Source: Leptospiraceae bacterium (GTDB lineage Bacteria > Spirochaetota > Leptospiria > Leptospirales > Leptospiraceae). Taken from it: 64,000 bases of DNA. The stretch spans positions 1-64,000 of the forward strand of contig JACKPA010000015.1 in assembly GCA_024233865.1 (NCBI GenBank). The letters are read 5' to 3'. A program made the translations under genes and the position numbers. The notes under the pieces were generated by a model. That model saw only the letters and a list, made by a program, of their open reading frames with translations, did no database searches and was not told the origin of the DNA. Shown piece after piece: positions 1-8,070 of the stretch. How positions within the stretch are numbered: the stretch's first letter is position 1; each line of letters begins with the position of its first letter.

Positions 1-134
1 ACTCTAGGATTATCATACAATCCAATGTGAATATCTTCGCCTCCCCATATATTGTAATAAAATTGGTCTGCCTCACTGCTATTGTAGTAGTCTTTGGCAA
101 CCGTTTCAGTTTTTGAATATTTTTTATTTGTCAT
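1..134 (-). CDS. Glycine-betaine-type N-methyltransferase, N-terminal part (cut by window edge)
   Basis: Only the first 44 or so codons are inside the window. They start with MTNKKYSKTETVAKDYY and carry the segment YYNIWGGEDIHIGLY, which matches the N-terminal part of sarcosine/dimethylglycine N-methyltransferases, the enzymes that methylate sarcosine and dimethylglycine to glycine betaine with S-adenosylmethionine. The SAM-binding fold lies outside the window, so the substrate cannot be assigned. A related small-molecule methyltransferase of the same family is the alternative. Confidence 0.7.
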   Translation of the reverse strand, partial: MTNKKYSKTETVAKDYYNSSEADQFYYNIWGGEDIHIGLYDNPR

Positions 135-387
135 CGCACTCGTTCCCGTAATATTTCCCTGCTAATTTCTGTTCCAAAATCAACACTCCATCATTTTTAA
201 TAGTTGTGTAAAATTCCGCAAGGGATTTTCTTCCTTATTTTTTAGAAAATAGGCACCCAAGAATTGAAAAACAAAGACCTGATGGAAGGCTCCAGGCTTT
301 TTTCTTGTAAAGGGTAGCAGGGTAGTGGATAGAACCAAAGAAAGGATATCTGGACACTTTAGGAAGAAAACTGGAAATATGGATTTT

Positions 388-414
388 GTAAGGGCAATCC
401 CCTATTGCCCTTAC
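388..414 (-). terminator. Perfect 11-bp hairpin after the cyclic-nucleotide-binding gene
   Basis: GTAAGGGCAAT and its exact reverse complement are separated by five bases. The hairpin sits five bases past the stop codon of the gene at 419-2929, so it probably ends that transcript, though no long T run follows. Its arms match the GGGCAA palindrome at 45066-45093, so it also belongs to a dispersed repeat family. Confidence 0.6.
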
Positions 415-418
415 TAGG

Positions 419-2929
419 TCAAACTTTGTAAAAATCCAAGTTATCTTGCAATACTTTCGGTAAAAATCCGGTCTGGTTGGAATATTTTTTGTATTTATTC
501 TCCAATTCTCGGTATTGCCTCTTGCGAATGTTGGTAAACCTGTTATGAATTTCAGCAAATGCCGGTAATTTACTTACTCTATCTCGTACTTCTTTGCTAA
601 AAGGAATATGCCTATAGAACATATTTCGGACAACTTTATTTACCCTTGGAACTCCATCAGATTCGTATTTAATCCAATGCAAATAGTCATGAACGAATTT
701 GTCGCGGTCGTTTCTAAAACGCTTTAATTCAACTGCCAATTTTTCTTTTACTTCGATAGATAAATCCCTACTTTTTTTGAAAAATTGAACATAATCCGTA
801 TAATCTGCCGTGATGGAAGGAATACCCACATTATTCCAGTCAGCTCCCAATATGGATTTGCAAAGTTCCCATCGAAAGGCTGCAATAGCTTCCATAAGCA
901 TTGTTTTAAGATCGCCTGTAACAAAAATAGGTAAAACAATCCGACCTCTACTTTCTTTTGCACCGGAACCTCGAAAAACAGACAAATCCTGCCACATCAT
1001 AATTTTTCCGCCAATGGAAGGAACGAGGATAAAATCCGGTATAATTTGTTTTTGAACAAATTCTTTTAGTATACCCAATTCTTCGTCATTGTATATAACC
1101 TCTCTATTAAAAGCTGTTACATCAACGTGCATGATCTCTTCCAAGGTATCACTCAATTGCTTTTTGGTAACAAAACATTTGTCTAAAGGTATTACAATAT
1201 GATATTTTGTAAGAATGGGGACGTGAGATGCAGGACTTCCGGTTGTGAGTCTGGCATTAGGGGCATACAAGGCTACTAATTCATGCTGTAATCTTGCCAA
1301 ACTGGTATCTACTTCCGGTGGAACATCACTTTCTCTTTTATAATTTACCTCTCTGGTCGACATTTTAATTTTTTCAAAGTATGTCTGTCCCATTTCGTCA
1401 ATGGATGTTACAATTTTTTTTTGATAAATTGATTCCAACCACTCTATTCCCGAATGAGCGGGAACGATGGGGTTGTTCCTTGTTTTATCTTCCAGGGTAT
1501 AAAGGTAAATAAATTGGTTATCTTCCAGGAGTGTTTCATCAAAGAAACCGTATTTTAGCATCAATTCTACCGGCTTGGGAATGTTTTTATCATTCATATA
1601 CTTTGCAAAACAGTTTTCATAAATTTCCCAGTATGTTTTTGTGATGTTTCTTCTGATTTTCCTTGCGTCCGGTTCCGGGTCCAAAGGATTTTTCATTGTT
1701 TTGAATTTGATTAATAAAGAAGAAAACTCTTTTACTTTTTCCGGTGATAACTTGGCAAATGTCATTATTTTAAGAGCTGAGCCTTCCAAGTCTTTTTTAA
1801 CGCTTTCAATGTTTATCCCAGCTACAATAGTACCTTCTTGTGTACCTTTTGCTTGTGCCTTTAAAGAGTTTGCCAGTTTTCTCGCTCTTTCTTGAAAATC
1901 ATTAACATTAGGACTAATATTAAAGTAATCAAAAGAAAAGATGTTCCTATACATGTTCAAAAATCCATTGATTTTGTCAGAAATAAATTCTGTCATTGGG
2001 CTTAGAATTTCCGGTGTTGTTTCGGAGATTCCAGACTCTTGGAATTGCAATATTTGATAATATTTTTCTAACATTCCTTTTTCTGGAGCAAAAAACATTT
2101 CCATACCTTGGTTTAATTGTTGAGATTCTTCTTCAAATTTATCAAGCATGGACTTCAAAACATCCGTAAGCTTCGTACATATATGTACTAGTATGGAAGG
2201 GTCGGCTTCAAACAAAGGATTTTGCACTTTAGACTCTGTTATAAGAATCTTGCGAATAAAGAAAAATTCTTTATCGTCAATTTCAATTTCTTCTATATAT
2301 TCTTTCAGTAGTAGAGCACCGCGATCTTCAAATAAAAAATTGGCTGTAGGAGGCTCAGGTAACCGACCACCCCTATATAAAAAATGATGTAAATTTTCCC
2401 TTGTCAATCTCAAAATAGGGTCTATGACATCATCAGAAGGGTGATCAACTTGTCCTTGAGGATTTATATCCGGGAAAAAAGAAGGAGCAAGTTGATAATA
2501 GACTATAGACAAATTATCAGAAAATTTTGTTAATTGGGCAGATAAAGCTCGAATATGATTATTTTTTTTAAATGTCTCACTTATTTCTTTTAAAAGTGTT
2601 TTGGCAATCATTACCCCTAAAGATAGCTTTGTTGTAATAGTTTTCTCTATAGAACTGCTACTACCTTGGTAGGTTGATATGAGTGAATCTTCTATTGCTT
2701 TGATTGTATAACTATATCTACTATTTTGAATTAAATTTAGAATACCAGGGGTAAGATGACTTCCTGTTAATTTTATCAAAGGGATGTTTCTATTTTCTAT
2801 TTTTTTTTCTAGAAGCAAAGAACCTTTATGTAAAATATTTAGGGAGTCACATGGAGAACCTTCTTCAAAAAGCACTTCACCCGTTAAAACTGTAACTTTT
2901 TGATTTACTTTATTTGTATTTATAGGCAT
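419..2929 (-). CDS. Large cyclic-nucleotide-binding domain protein (836 aa)
   Basis: The first ~110 residues read as a Crp/cAMP-type cyclic-nucleotide-binding beta-roll (VTVLTGEVLFEEGSPCDSL, then the turn typical of these domains). The remaining ~700 residues are soluble, mostly charged helices without a recognisable catalytic domain and without membrane segments. It is therefore a candidate cytoplasmic cAMP/cGMP effector in a window that encodes two adenylate cyclases. It follows the response-regulator gene at 3074-3739 on the same strand after a 144-bp gap, so the two may be co-transcribed. The function of the long C-terminal part is unknown. A Crp-type DNA-binding helix-turn-helix was not seen. 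Confidence 0.75.
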   Translation of the reverse strand: MPINTNKVNQKVTVLTGEVLFEEGSPCDSLNILHKGSLLLEKKIENRNIPLIKLTGSHLTPGILNLIQNSRYSYTIKAIEDSLISTYQGSSSSIEKTITTKLSLGVMIAKTLLKEISETFKKNNHIRALSAQLTKFSDNLSIVYYQLAPSFFPDINPQGQVDHPSDDVIDPILRLTRENLHHFLYRGGRLPEPPTANFLFEDRGALLLKEYIEEIEIDDKEFFFIRKILITESKVQNPLFEADPSILVHICTKLTDVLKSMLDKFEEESQQLNQGMEMFFAPEKGMLEKYYQILQFQESGISETTPEILSPMTEFISDKINGFLNMYRNIFSFDYFNISPNVNDFQERARKLANSLKAQAKGTQEGTIVAGINIESVKKDLEGSALKIMTFAKLSPEKVKEFSSLLIKFKTMKNPLDPEPDARKIRRNITKTYWEIYENCFAKYMNDKNIPKPVELMLKYGFFDETLLEDNQFIYLYTLEDKTRNNPIVPAHSGIEWLESIYQKKIVTSIDEMGQTYFEKIKMSTREVNYKRESDVPPEVDTSLARLQHELVALYAPNARLTTGSPASHVPILTKYHIVIPLDKCFVTKKQLSDTLEEIMHVDVTAFNREVIYNDEELGILKEFVQKQIIPDFILVPSIGGKIMMWQDLSVFRGSGAKESRGRIVLPIFVTGDLKTMLMEAIAAFRWELCKSILGADWNNVGIPSITADYTDYVQFFKKSRDLSIEVKEKLAVELKRFRNDRDKFVHDYLHWIKYESDGVPRVNKVVRNMFYRHIPFSKEVRDRVSKLPAFAEIHNRFTNIRKRQYRELENKYKKYSNQTGFLPKVLQDNLDFYKV

Positions 2930-3073
2930 TTTTTACGTCCAAATTTCATTGAGTTTTCATTTAACTTTTCAATTCAGTATAATTTATTACTTAAAATTCA
3001 GTTGTCAATGGTTAATTGGCGTGATTTATTGTTCCAATAAAAAATTTTGAATTTTAATACGGTGGTACGGATT

Positions 3074-3739
3074 TTATAATTCAAGCTTTTTCCTATAGCT
3101 ATTTATTTCATCTATGTATTGAGAAAGTTGCAGGTGTAACATTCTTTTTTCGTGCTCTAGGTGACTATAGTTTCTGATTAGATTCGCATTTGTTTGGGCT
3201 AAATCAGCTTGCTTTAAAGTGGTTTCGGCAAGTTTTATGACCAAAGATTGTCTTTTTTCATCGAATTCTGAGACCTTTTTTTTGAAGTTTTTTTGTATAT
3301 CTTGTAGTTTTAGCTGCATATCACTGATTAAAGTTTCTTTTTGATATGTATCACAAAATATTTCAAAATAAATTTTGACTTTTAATCTGAATAAATCTAA
3401 GTCAAAAGGTTTTAATAGATAATCCGTAGCTCCCAGGGAAATCCCATAGAGTATGTCTTCCTTATTAACAAAATAGCCGGAAACAAATAATATTGGAACA
3501 TATTTTATTTTCAAAGCCTCTTTGATTTTTAAGATTAAATCAAAACCACTTTCGTCACCCAATTGGACATCCAATATAATCAATCCGATTAAGAGATCAT
3601 TTTTCCGGATAATTTCAAGTGCGTCATCCGGTGTTTGTACACATAAAATAGAATAGCCTTCCGGCTCTAATAAAGTCTCTAAAACCCTTAGATATGTCCG
3701 CTCATCATCTATAATTAAAATGTGGTTTTCTTTGTTCAT
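3074..3739 (-). CDS. Response regulator with receiver domain and C-terminal coiled coil
   Basis: Residues 1-125 form a CheY-like receiver: acidic pair at DDE near residue 11, phospho-acceptor Asp in LIILDVQLGDES, the Thr/Ser position in PILFVSGY and the conserved Lys in DYLLKPFD. Residues ~135-221 are a heptad-rich coiled coil instead of a DNA-binding or enzymatic output, so it probably signals by protein contact or dimerisation. No partner histidine kinase is in the window. It lies upstream of, and on the same strand as, the cyclic-nucleotide-binding gene. Confidence 0.88.
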   Translation of the reverse strand: MNKENHILIIDDERTYLRVLETLLEPEGYSILCVQTPDDALEIIRKNDLLIGLIILDVQLGDESGFDLILKIKEALKIKYVPILFVSGYFVNKEDILYGISLGATDYLLKPFDLDLFRLKVKIYFEIFCDTYQKETLISDMQLKLQDIQKNFKKKVSEFDEKRQSLVIKLAETTLKQADLAQTNANLIRNYSHLEHEKRMLHLQLSQYIDEINSYRKKLEL

Positions 3740-3813
3740 TGGTAACGTTAAAAATTAAAATCCATTAGTATTCTAAGACTCGTTAAGAAGTCAAGTTTAT
3801 ATAAATTATTTTA

Positions 3814-3841
3814 TAAAAAAACAAGCTCCCGCTGCAGGAGC
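3814..3841 (-). terminator. Rho-independent terminator
   Basis: Read on the minus strand, GGCTCC and GGGAGC form a short GC-rich stem with a TGCAGC loop, followed by TTG and a run of seven T. It follows the stop codon of the VCBS remnant by about 30 bases, so it is the surviving terminator of that lost gene. Confidence 0.75.
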
Positions 3842-3869
3842 CATTCCAATGAATTATTTTGCCTACTAC

Positions 3870-4028
3870 TTACTGACCTTTATTCCGAAAGATCGATATT
3901 CCCGAATACTGGTTTGCCACGATGATGTCCGGTTTTTTATCACCGTCCAAATCTTGGATCACTATATATTGAGGTGATGCTCCAGCTGTTGGTTTTTTAA
4001 AAGTACCACAGCCATCTTGGCTGTAATT
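3870..4028 (-). pseudogene. C-terminal remnant of an FG-GAP/VCBS repeat protein
   Basis: The minus strand encodes about 45 residues ending in a stop: GTFKKPTAG, then VIQDLDGDKKPDIIVAN and SISIFRNKG-like residues, which are the hallmark of a VCBS/FG-GAP beta-propeller blade with its Ca-binding DLDGDKKPD loop. There is no start codon. The 5' part is replaced by the truncated xisI copy, so most of a secreted propeller protein has been lost to the neighbouring mobile island. The reading frame is still open and its terminator is intact, which suggests a recent event. Confidence 0.75.
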
Positions 4029-4196
4029 TTACAGGCTGGAAGCCTCTAGTACTTTTCTTTTTCTTTCGTATGTGCTTAATTTACTAACATGTCTAATGAT
4101 TTGTGTCTCAATATCTTCTTGCTTCAATGGTTGGATATTACTGTGATTTTCTAAGAGTTGAATAATATTTTGTCTGTACTTTTCTATTTTACCCAT
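4029..4196 (-). pseudogene. xisI: Truncated xisI (N-terminal 34 codons)
   Basis: An ORF of 55 codons whose first 34 match the start of the intact XisI at 4746-5087 with one change (D2G). Homology stops at position 4095 and the remaining 21 codons are unrelated. It overlaps the end of an xisH fragment exactly as in the intact copy. The copy therefore arose by duplication of the xisH-xisI junction rather than by independent decay. A functional product is unlikely. Confidence 0.8.
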
Positions 4197-4285
4197 TCGA
4201 TTATCTCCTTTGCTTCAGGGTTGAAAATAATAATTTCAACATTAAATTTCTTTATAAGTGACCTTATAAAGCCAAATCTTAAAAT
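4095..4285. repeat. 191-bp direct repeat, copy 1 (xisH 3' end plus xisI 5' end)
   Basis: This stretch matches 4986-5176 with about two mismatches in 191 bases and no gaps, at a constant offset of 891. The repeats bracket the first tnpA and the intact xisI. Copy 1 ends directly against the palindrome at 4286, which suggests that the insertion-sequence end defined the breakpoint. Confidence 0.9.
4184..4285 (-). pseudogene. xisH 3' remnant, copy 1
   Basis: The minus strand encodes 33 residues with the pattern VEIIIFNPEAKEIIEWVK followed by a stop. This is the typical C terminus of XisH-family proteins (fdxN-element excision controlling factor), which normally precede xisI. The 5' end of the gene is missing. 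It overlaps the xisI start by a few bases, as expected for the native gene pair. Confidence 0.7.
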
Positions 4286-4301
4286 CACAGTTTAAACTGT
4301 G
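4286..4301. repeat. 16-bp palindrome at insertion-sequence end
   Basis: CACAGTTTAAACTGTG is a perfect palindrome just beyond the 3' end of the first tnpA. It is followed by GGGTTACTAG, which is close to the sequence flanking the palindrome at 6175-6206. Subterminal hairpins of this type are what single-strand IS200/IS605 transposases recognise, so this is the likely left end of the element. Confidence 0.65.
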
Positions 4302-4306
4302 GGTTA

Positions 4307-4702
4307 CTAGGGTGTCTCCAGTTTATCGATCTCATCTTCATAGCTTTGTGTCCTATGATGTTCTTGCTGATTTTTTATGTATTTATATACTCTATCTAAG
4401 GAAGAATTGTCAACTGTTAAACACGAGTAACCCCTCGACCAGTAGAGTTCCGGAATGCTAAAAGAGGTGTATCCTTTTAAATGTTTTACAACTTCCGATA
4501 TGCTGTACTTGGGGGGGATGGACGTTAGGATATGGATATGGTCTTCCACACCGTTGGCTATCTTGATCTTCAGTTCAAGTTCCTTCTCTTTTTCGGAAAA
4601 GAACTTTTTGATTTCTTCATGCATTTCACGAGTTATTATTTTTTCTCTGTTTTTCGTTACGAAGATCAGGTGGTAGTTTAGGTTGTTGAAACATCTTGCC
4701 AT
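4307..4702 (-). CDS. tnpA: IS200/IS605-family transposase TnpA, copy 1
   Basis: A 131-residue Y1-type HUH transposase that would move a single-stranded circular intermediate. The metal-binding HIH motif is in EDHIHILTSIPP, and the catalytic tyrosine and its glutamine partner are in YIKNQ near residue 115, spaced as in IS608 TnpA. The preferred start is the internal ATG at 4702, which has an AGGAGA Shine-Dalgarno seven bases upstream and aligns with copy 2. An ATG 7 codons earlier is also open. All key residues are present, so the enzyme may be active. No tnpB accompanies it. Confidence 0.93.
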   Translation of the reverse strand: MARCFNNLNYHLIFVTKNREKIITREMHEEIKKFFSEKEKELELKIKIANGVEDHIHILTSIPPKYSISEVVKHLKGYTSFSIPELYWSRGYSCLTVDNSSLDRVYKYIKNQQEHHRTQSYEDEIDKLETP

Positions 4703-4745
4703 AGTCTTTCTCCTGTCTACCACCTAGTTACCCACAGCAGGCTAG

Positions 4746-5087
4746 TTAGTTCTCATAAGCATACTCCGTAAATTTCCTCATGCTAGGTGGTTGTAATCCT
4801 AAAACTATGTCAGATTTTGGAACTCCCATTCCTTCAAGTTCTTTTGCTAGTTGTATGTCAGACATATTTCTTTGAATCCATATTTTACCATTTTTTATGT
4901 CAAAGTGAAATATGCATCCGAATATTCTTTCGTCTTCTTTCCAGCCAATCGACAAAAGTTGATAATGATCATTCTTGCTATCAATAATGATTTGTGTCTC
5001 AATATCTTCTTGCTTCAATGGCTGGATATTACTGTGATTTTCTAAGAGTTGAATAATATTTTGTCTGTACTTTTCTATTTTATCCAT
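4746..5087 (-). CDS. xisI: XisI family protein (fdxN-element excision controlling factor)
   Basis: 113 residues with the XisI signature: N-terminal helix MDKIEKYRQNIIQLLENHS, the core YQLLSIGWKEDERIFGC, and the conserved end IVLGLQPPSMRKFTEYA. In cyanobacteria XisI works with XisH on excision of the fdxN element, and XisH/XisI pairs are scattered in mobile DNA of many bacteria with unclear roles. Here the partner XisH survives only as a 33-codon 3' fragment overlapping the xisI start, so this is an orphan. It lies between two IS200-type transposases. Confidence 0.88.
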   Translation of the reverse strand: MDKIEKYRQNIIQLLENHSNIQPLKQEDIETQIIIDSKNDHYQLLSIGWKEDERIFGCIFHFDIKNGKIWIQRNMSDIQLAKELEGMGVPKSDIVLGLQPPSMRKFTEYAYEN

Positions 5088-5176
5088 TCGATTATCTCCT
5101 TTGCTTCAGGGTTGAAAATAATAATTTCAACATTAAATTTCTTTATAAGTGACCTTATAAAGCCAAATCTTAAAAT
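4986..5176. repeat. 191-bp direct repeat, copy 2 (xisH 3' end plus xisI 5' end)
   Basis: Partner of 4095-4285. Here the xisI portion continues into the full gene. On the other side the match ends at 5176, at exactly the same xisH codon as in copy 1. Both copies therefore descend from one already truncated xisH-xisI unit. A CCTAGTTACCCACC segment at 5217 resembles the insertion-sequence end and may be a scar. Confidence 0.88.
5075..5176 (-). pseudogene. xisH 3' remnant, copy 2
   Basis: Encodes the same 33-residue XisH C terminus as copy 1, ending in EIIEWIK and a stop that overlaps the start of the intact xisI by 13 bases. The rest of xisH is absent. The sequence upstream (5177-5242) has no continuing reading frame. 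Confidence 0.7.
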
Positions 5177-5242
5177 ACCCTTTTTCACTTTGCTTGCGTC
5201 AGCATCATTTTACGTCCTAGTTACCCACCAGTTTGGCTCTGC

Positions 5243-5503
5243 TTACGAATAGTGATACTTGCAAGCTATAATTAAAATTTCTTCTTCTGTCACCTTGTAA
5301 ATCAGTCGATGCTCTAAGTTAATTCTTCTCGACCAATAACCGGAGTATTCATGTTTTAATGCTTCCGGTTTACCTTTTCCTTTGTATGGAGTTCGTTGAA
5401 TTTCTTGTATCAATTCTAGTATTTTTAGTGCAATCTTTTTGTCGTGTTCTATCCATTCTTTCAATTCGTCAAAAGCTTCCGGTTCAAATACTAAATTCTT
5501 CAT
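5243..5503 (-). CDS. yoeB: YoeB/Txe-type mRNA interferase toxin
   Basis: An 86-residue RelE-superfamily toxin. It has the YoeB hallmarks FEPEAFDELKEWIEHDKKI, the G-K-G-K-P-E-x-L segment, YWSRRINLEHRLIYKV and the C-terminal ACKYHYS, whose His/Tyr belong to the ribosome-dependent RNase site. Length and residues are those of an intact toxin. It overlaps the upstream antitoxin by four bases. In well-studied cases YoeB cleaves mRNA in the ribosomal A site and the antitoxin-toxin complex represses its own promoter. Confidence 0.92.
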   Translation of the reverse strand: MKNLVFEPEAFDELKEWIEHDKKIALKILELIQEIQRTPYKGKGKPEALKHEYSGYWSRRINLEHRLIYKVTEEEILIIACKYHYS

Positions 5504-5751
5504 GGCGATTTATTGACCATTTTTACTACATCATCTGATGATATAGTTACTAAACTATTCTTTTGATTTACATTTTGAATTCTTTGCATCAGCTTTTGAT
5601 GATTTACTTGAGAAGATTTTAAATATTCTGTTTCGTCCATGGTATGAACTTCTTTTTCAACTACCGTTACTCCAAACCTTTCTGCTATTGTAAGTAATAG
5701 CTCTAAATCCTTATTATCTGGTATATTAAAAGTAATTGTTACCGTTTGCAT
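5500..5751 (-). CDS. Putative antitoxin of the YoeB-type toxin
   Basis: 83 residues, stop codon overlapping the start of yoeB (four bases), which is the classical antitoxin position. It does not show the usual YefM/Phd N-terminal domain. Instead it begins with a beta-strand-rich segment MQTVTITFNIPDNKDLELLLTIAERFG, followed by a hydrophilic tail likely to be disordered until bound to toxin. The assignment rests on position and size. The divergent family may indicate an antitoxin swap. Confidence 0.75.
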   Translation of the reverse strand: MQTVTITFNIPDNKDLELLLTIAERFGVTVVEKEVHTMDETEYLKSSQVNHQKLMQRIQNVNQKNSLVTISSDDVVKMVNKSP

Positions 5752-5764
5752 TTAGTCTCCTTTT

Positions 5765-6160
5765 TTAGGGTGTCTCCAGTTTATCGATCTCATCTTCATA
5801 GCTTTGTGTCCTATGATGTTCTTGCTGGTTTTTTATATATTTATATACTCTGTTTATGGAAGAATTGTCAACTGTTAAACACGAGTAACCCCTCGACCAG
5901 TAGAGTTCCGGAATACTAAAAGAGGTGTATCCTTTTAAATGTTTTACAACTTCCGATATGCTGTACTTGGGGGGTATGGACGTTAGGATATGGATATGCT
6001 CTTCCACACCGTTGCCTATCTTGATCTTCAGTTCAAGTTCTTTCTCTTTTTCGGAAAAGAACTTTTTGATTTCTTCATGCATTTCACGAGTTATTATCTT
6101 TTCTCTGTTTTTCGTTACGAAGATCAGGTGGTAGTTTAGGTTGTTGAAACATCTTGCCAT
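5765..6160 (-). CDS. tnpA: IS200/IS605-family transposase TnpA, copy 2
   Basis: 131 residues, nearly identical to copy 1 (differences include D/E before the HIH motif and L/I before NRVYKY). The HUH motif EEHIHILTSIPP and the catalytic YIKNQ are intact. The start is ATG at 6160 (MARCFNN). Its 3' end abuts the antitoxin gene's upstream region and its 5' side carries the 32-bp palindrome at 6175-6206. The element has inserted into the 3' end of the large repeat protein gene and now supplies that gene's last codons. Confidence 0.93.
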   Translation of the reverse strand: MARCFNNLNYHLIFVTKNREKIITREMHEEIKKFFSEKEKELELKIKIGNGVEEHIHILTSIPPKYSISEVVKHLKGYTSFSIPELYWSRGYSCLTVDNSSINRVYKYIKNQQEHHRTQSYEDEIDKLETP

Positions 6161-6174
6161 AGCTACCTACCACC

Positions 6175-6206
6175 TAGTTACCCACAGCTTAAGCTGTGGG
6201 TAACTA
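6175..6206. repeat. 32-bp perfect palindrome at insertion-sequence end
   Basis: TAGTTACCCACAGCTT and its reverse complement lie back to back. This is the likely subterminal hairpin of the second IS200-type element, related to the palindrome at 4286-4301 and to the CTAGTTACCCACAG at 4723-4736. It lies inside the new 3' end of the large lipoprotein gene. Confidence 0.75.
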
Positions 6207-6229
6207 GCCGCCCACACCCTCTCCCACCA

Positions 6230-8070
6230 GCTCGGTTCTGCCCGAGTGAGCAAAGTTCCCGTAGTTGCGTCTACGGAAGCGAGGTATGGATGAACCTGTC
6301 CACCTATAGTGGTGAAAGAACCTCCTATGTATACGGTGTTACCTGAGACTTCTATTGCGTATACAGTTGGAACTCCACCGGTTGCATTTGATACCCAAGC
6401 AGTTGCAAGTCCAGTAGTTACATCAATAGCTGCTATTCTATATCTTGCTTGTCCTCCTGTACTGCCAAAACCTCCTCCCACATAGATAGTAGTTCCAGAT
6501 ATTGCTATTGTCCAAACATCTCCACCGCTTACATTAGGGTTCCAAGGGGTAGCAAGACCAGTGGTTGCATCAATTGCTGCTATTTTATTTCTTGCTTGTC
6601 CACCTATGTTCGTAAAATCTCCACCAACATATATAGTGGAACCAAAGATTAATAAAGAATAAACAGAACTACTTGAGCTAGGATTCCAAGCAGTAGCAAG
6701 TCCGGTTGTGGCATCAATGGCTGCTATTCTATTCCTTGCTTGTCCTCCTATATTGGTAAAATCTCCTCCAATATACACAGTATTGCCTGAGACTACTATG
6801 CTACGAACATTGTTATCTACATTAGGATTCCAAGCAGTAGCAAGTCCGGTTGTGGCATCAATAGCTGCAATTCTATTCCTTGCTTGCCCTCCTATGTTGG
6901 TAAAATATCCACCAACATAGATAGTGGAACCAGAGATTAATGAAGAATAAACAGAACTACTTGAGTTAGGATTCCAAGCAGTAGCAAGTCCGGTTGTGGC
7001 ATCAATGGCTGCTATTCTATTCCTTGCTTGTCCTCCTATATTGGTAAATTGTCCACCTACATATACATTAGAATTAGAAATTGTGATAGAACGAACAGTA
7101 TCGTTTGAATCAGGATTCCAAGATGTAACATTTCCTGTTGTTGTATCAAAAGCAAAAATCTTGTTTCTTGGAATTCCATTTACAACATTAAAATATCCAC
7201 CAACAAATATGCTAGAACCAGATACAGCTAAGGTGTTTACAATACCATTTGCATTAGGATTCCAAGCAGTAGCAAGTCCGGTTGTTGCATCGATAGCAGC
7301 AATTCTATTTCTTGTTTGTCCTCCTATGTTGGTAAAATAACCACTTATATAGACAGTTGTACCTGAGATTTCCATATCATAAACATAATCATTTGCATTA
7401 GGATTCCAAGAGGTAGCAAGTCCAGTAGTTGTATCAATAGCAGCAATTCTATTTCTTGTTTGTCCTCCTATGTTGGTAAAATAACCACTTATATAGACAG
7501 TTGTACCTGAGATAGCTAAAGAATAAACCTCACCATTTGCACTAGGATTCCAAGCAGTAGCAAGTCCGGTAGTTACATCAATGGCTGCAATTCTATTTCT
7601 CGTTTGTCCTCCTATGTTGGTAAACTGCCCACCTACATATACAGTAGAACCTGAGATTTCCATAATCTCAACAGAATTATTTGCATTTGGATTCCAAGCA
7701 GTTGGAACCCCTGTTGTAGTATCAATGGCAGCGATATAAATTCTTGCCTGACCTCCTATATTGGTAAACCATCCTCCTGCATACACAGTAGTACCAGAGA
7801 CAGCTATTGTTTCAACTTCGCCATTTGCATTAGGATTCCAAGCAGTAGTAAGTCCAGTAGTAATATCAATAGCTGCAATTCTATTTCTTATTTGTCCACC
7901 TATATTAGTAAATGATCCTCCAACATATACAATTGAACCAGATTTTGCGATAGCAAAGACAGCACCATTTGCGTTTGGATTCCATGAATGTAAGCTACCA
8001 TCTGAATTGATTCGAGCAAGATAGTTTCGAGTTTGTCCCAACATTTGAGTAAAATTTCCACCTATATAAT
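6230..8070 (-). repeat. Coding tandem repeats, 13 units of about 132 bp
   Basis: Within the propeller region, units coding for FTNIGGQARNRIAAIDATTG follow one another about every 132 bases. Several neighbouring units are nearly identical at DNA level (for example those around 6700, 6830 and 7000), while units near the ends have diverged. This pattern indicates recent unit duplication or gene conversion in the middle of the array. Confidence 0.85.

Noticed and set aside
278..302. CCTG...CAGG followed by a T run as a plus-strand terminator
   Set aside because: The stem is only four base pairs and no plus-strand gene ends nearby.
235..558. 107-residue minus-strand reading frame
   Set aside because: It overlaps the 3' end of the cyclic-nucleotide-binding gene in another frame, contains the terminator hairpin, and has no recognisable motif or ribosome site.
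6996..7340. Plus-strand frames across the propeller repeats
   Set aside because: They are antisense mirror readings of the repeat units, repeated with the same period.
6230..8070. Regular direct repeats that could be mistaken for a CRISPR array
   Set aside because: Units are ~132 bp, fully coding in one frame and vary like protein repeats. There are no unique spacers and no cas genes.
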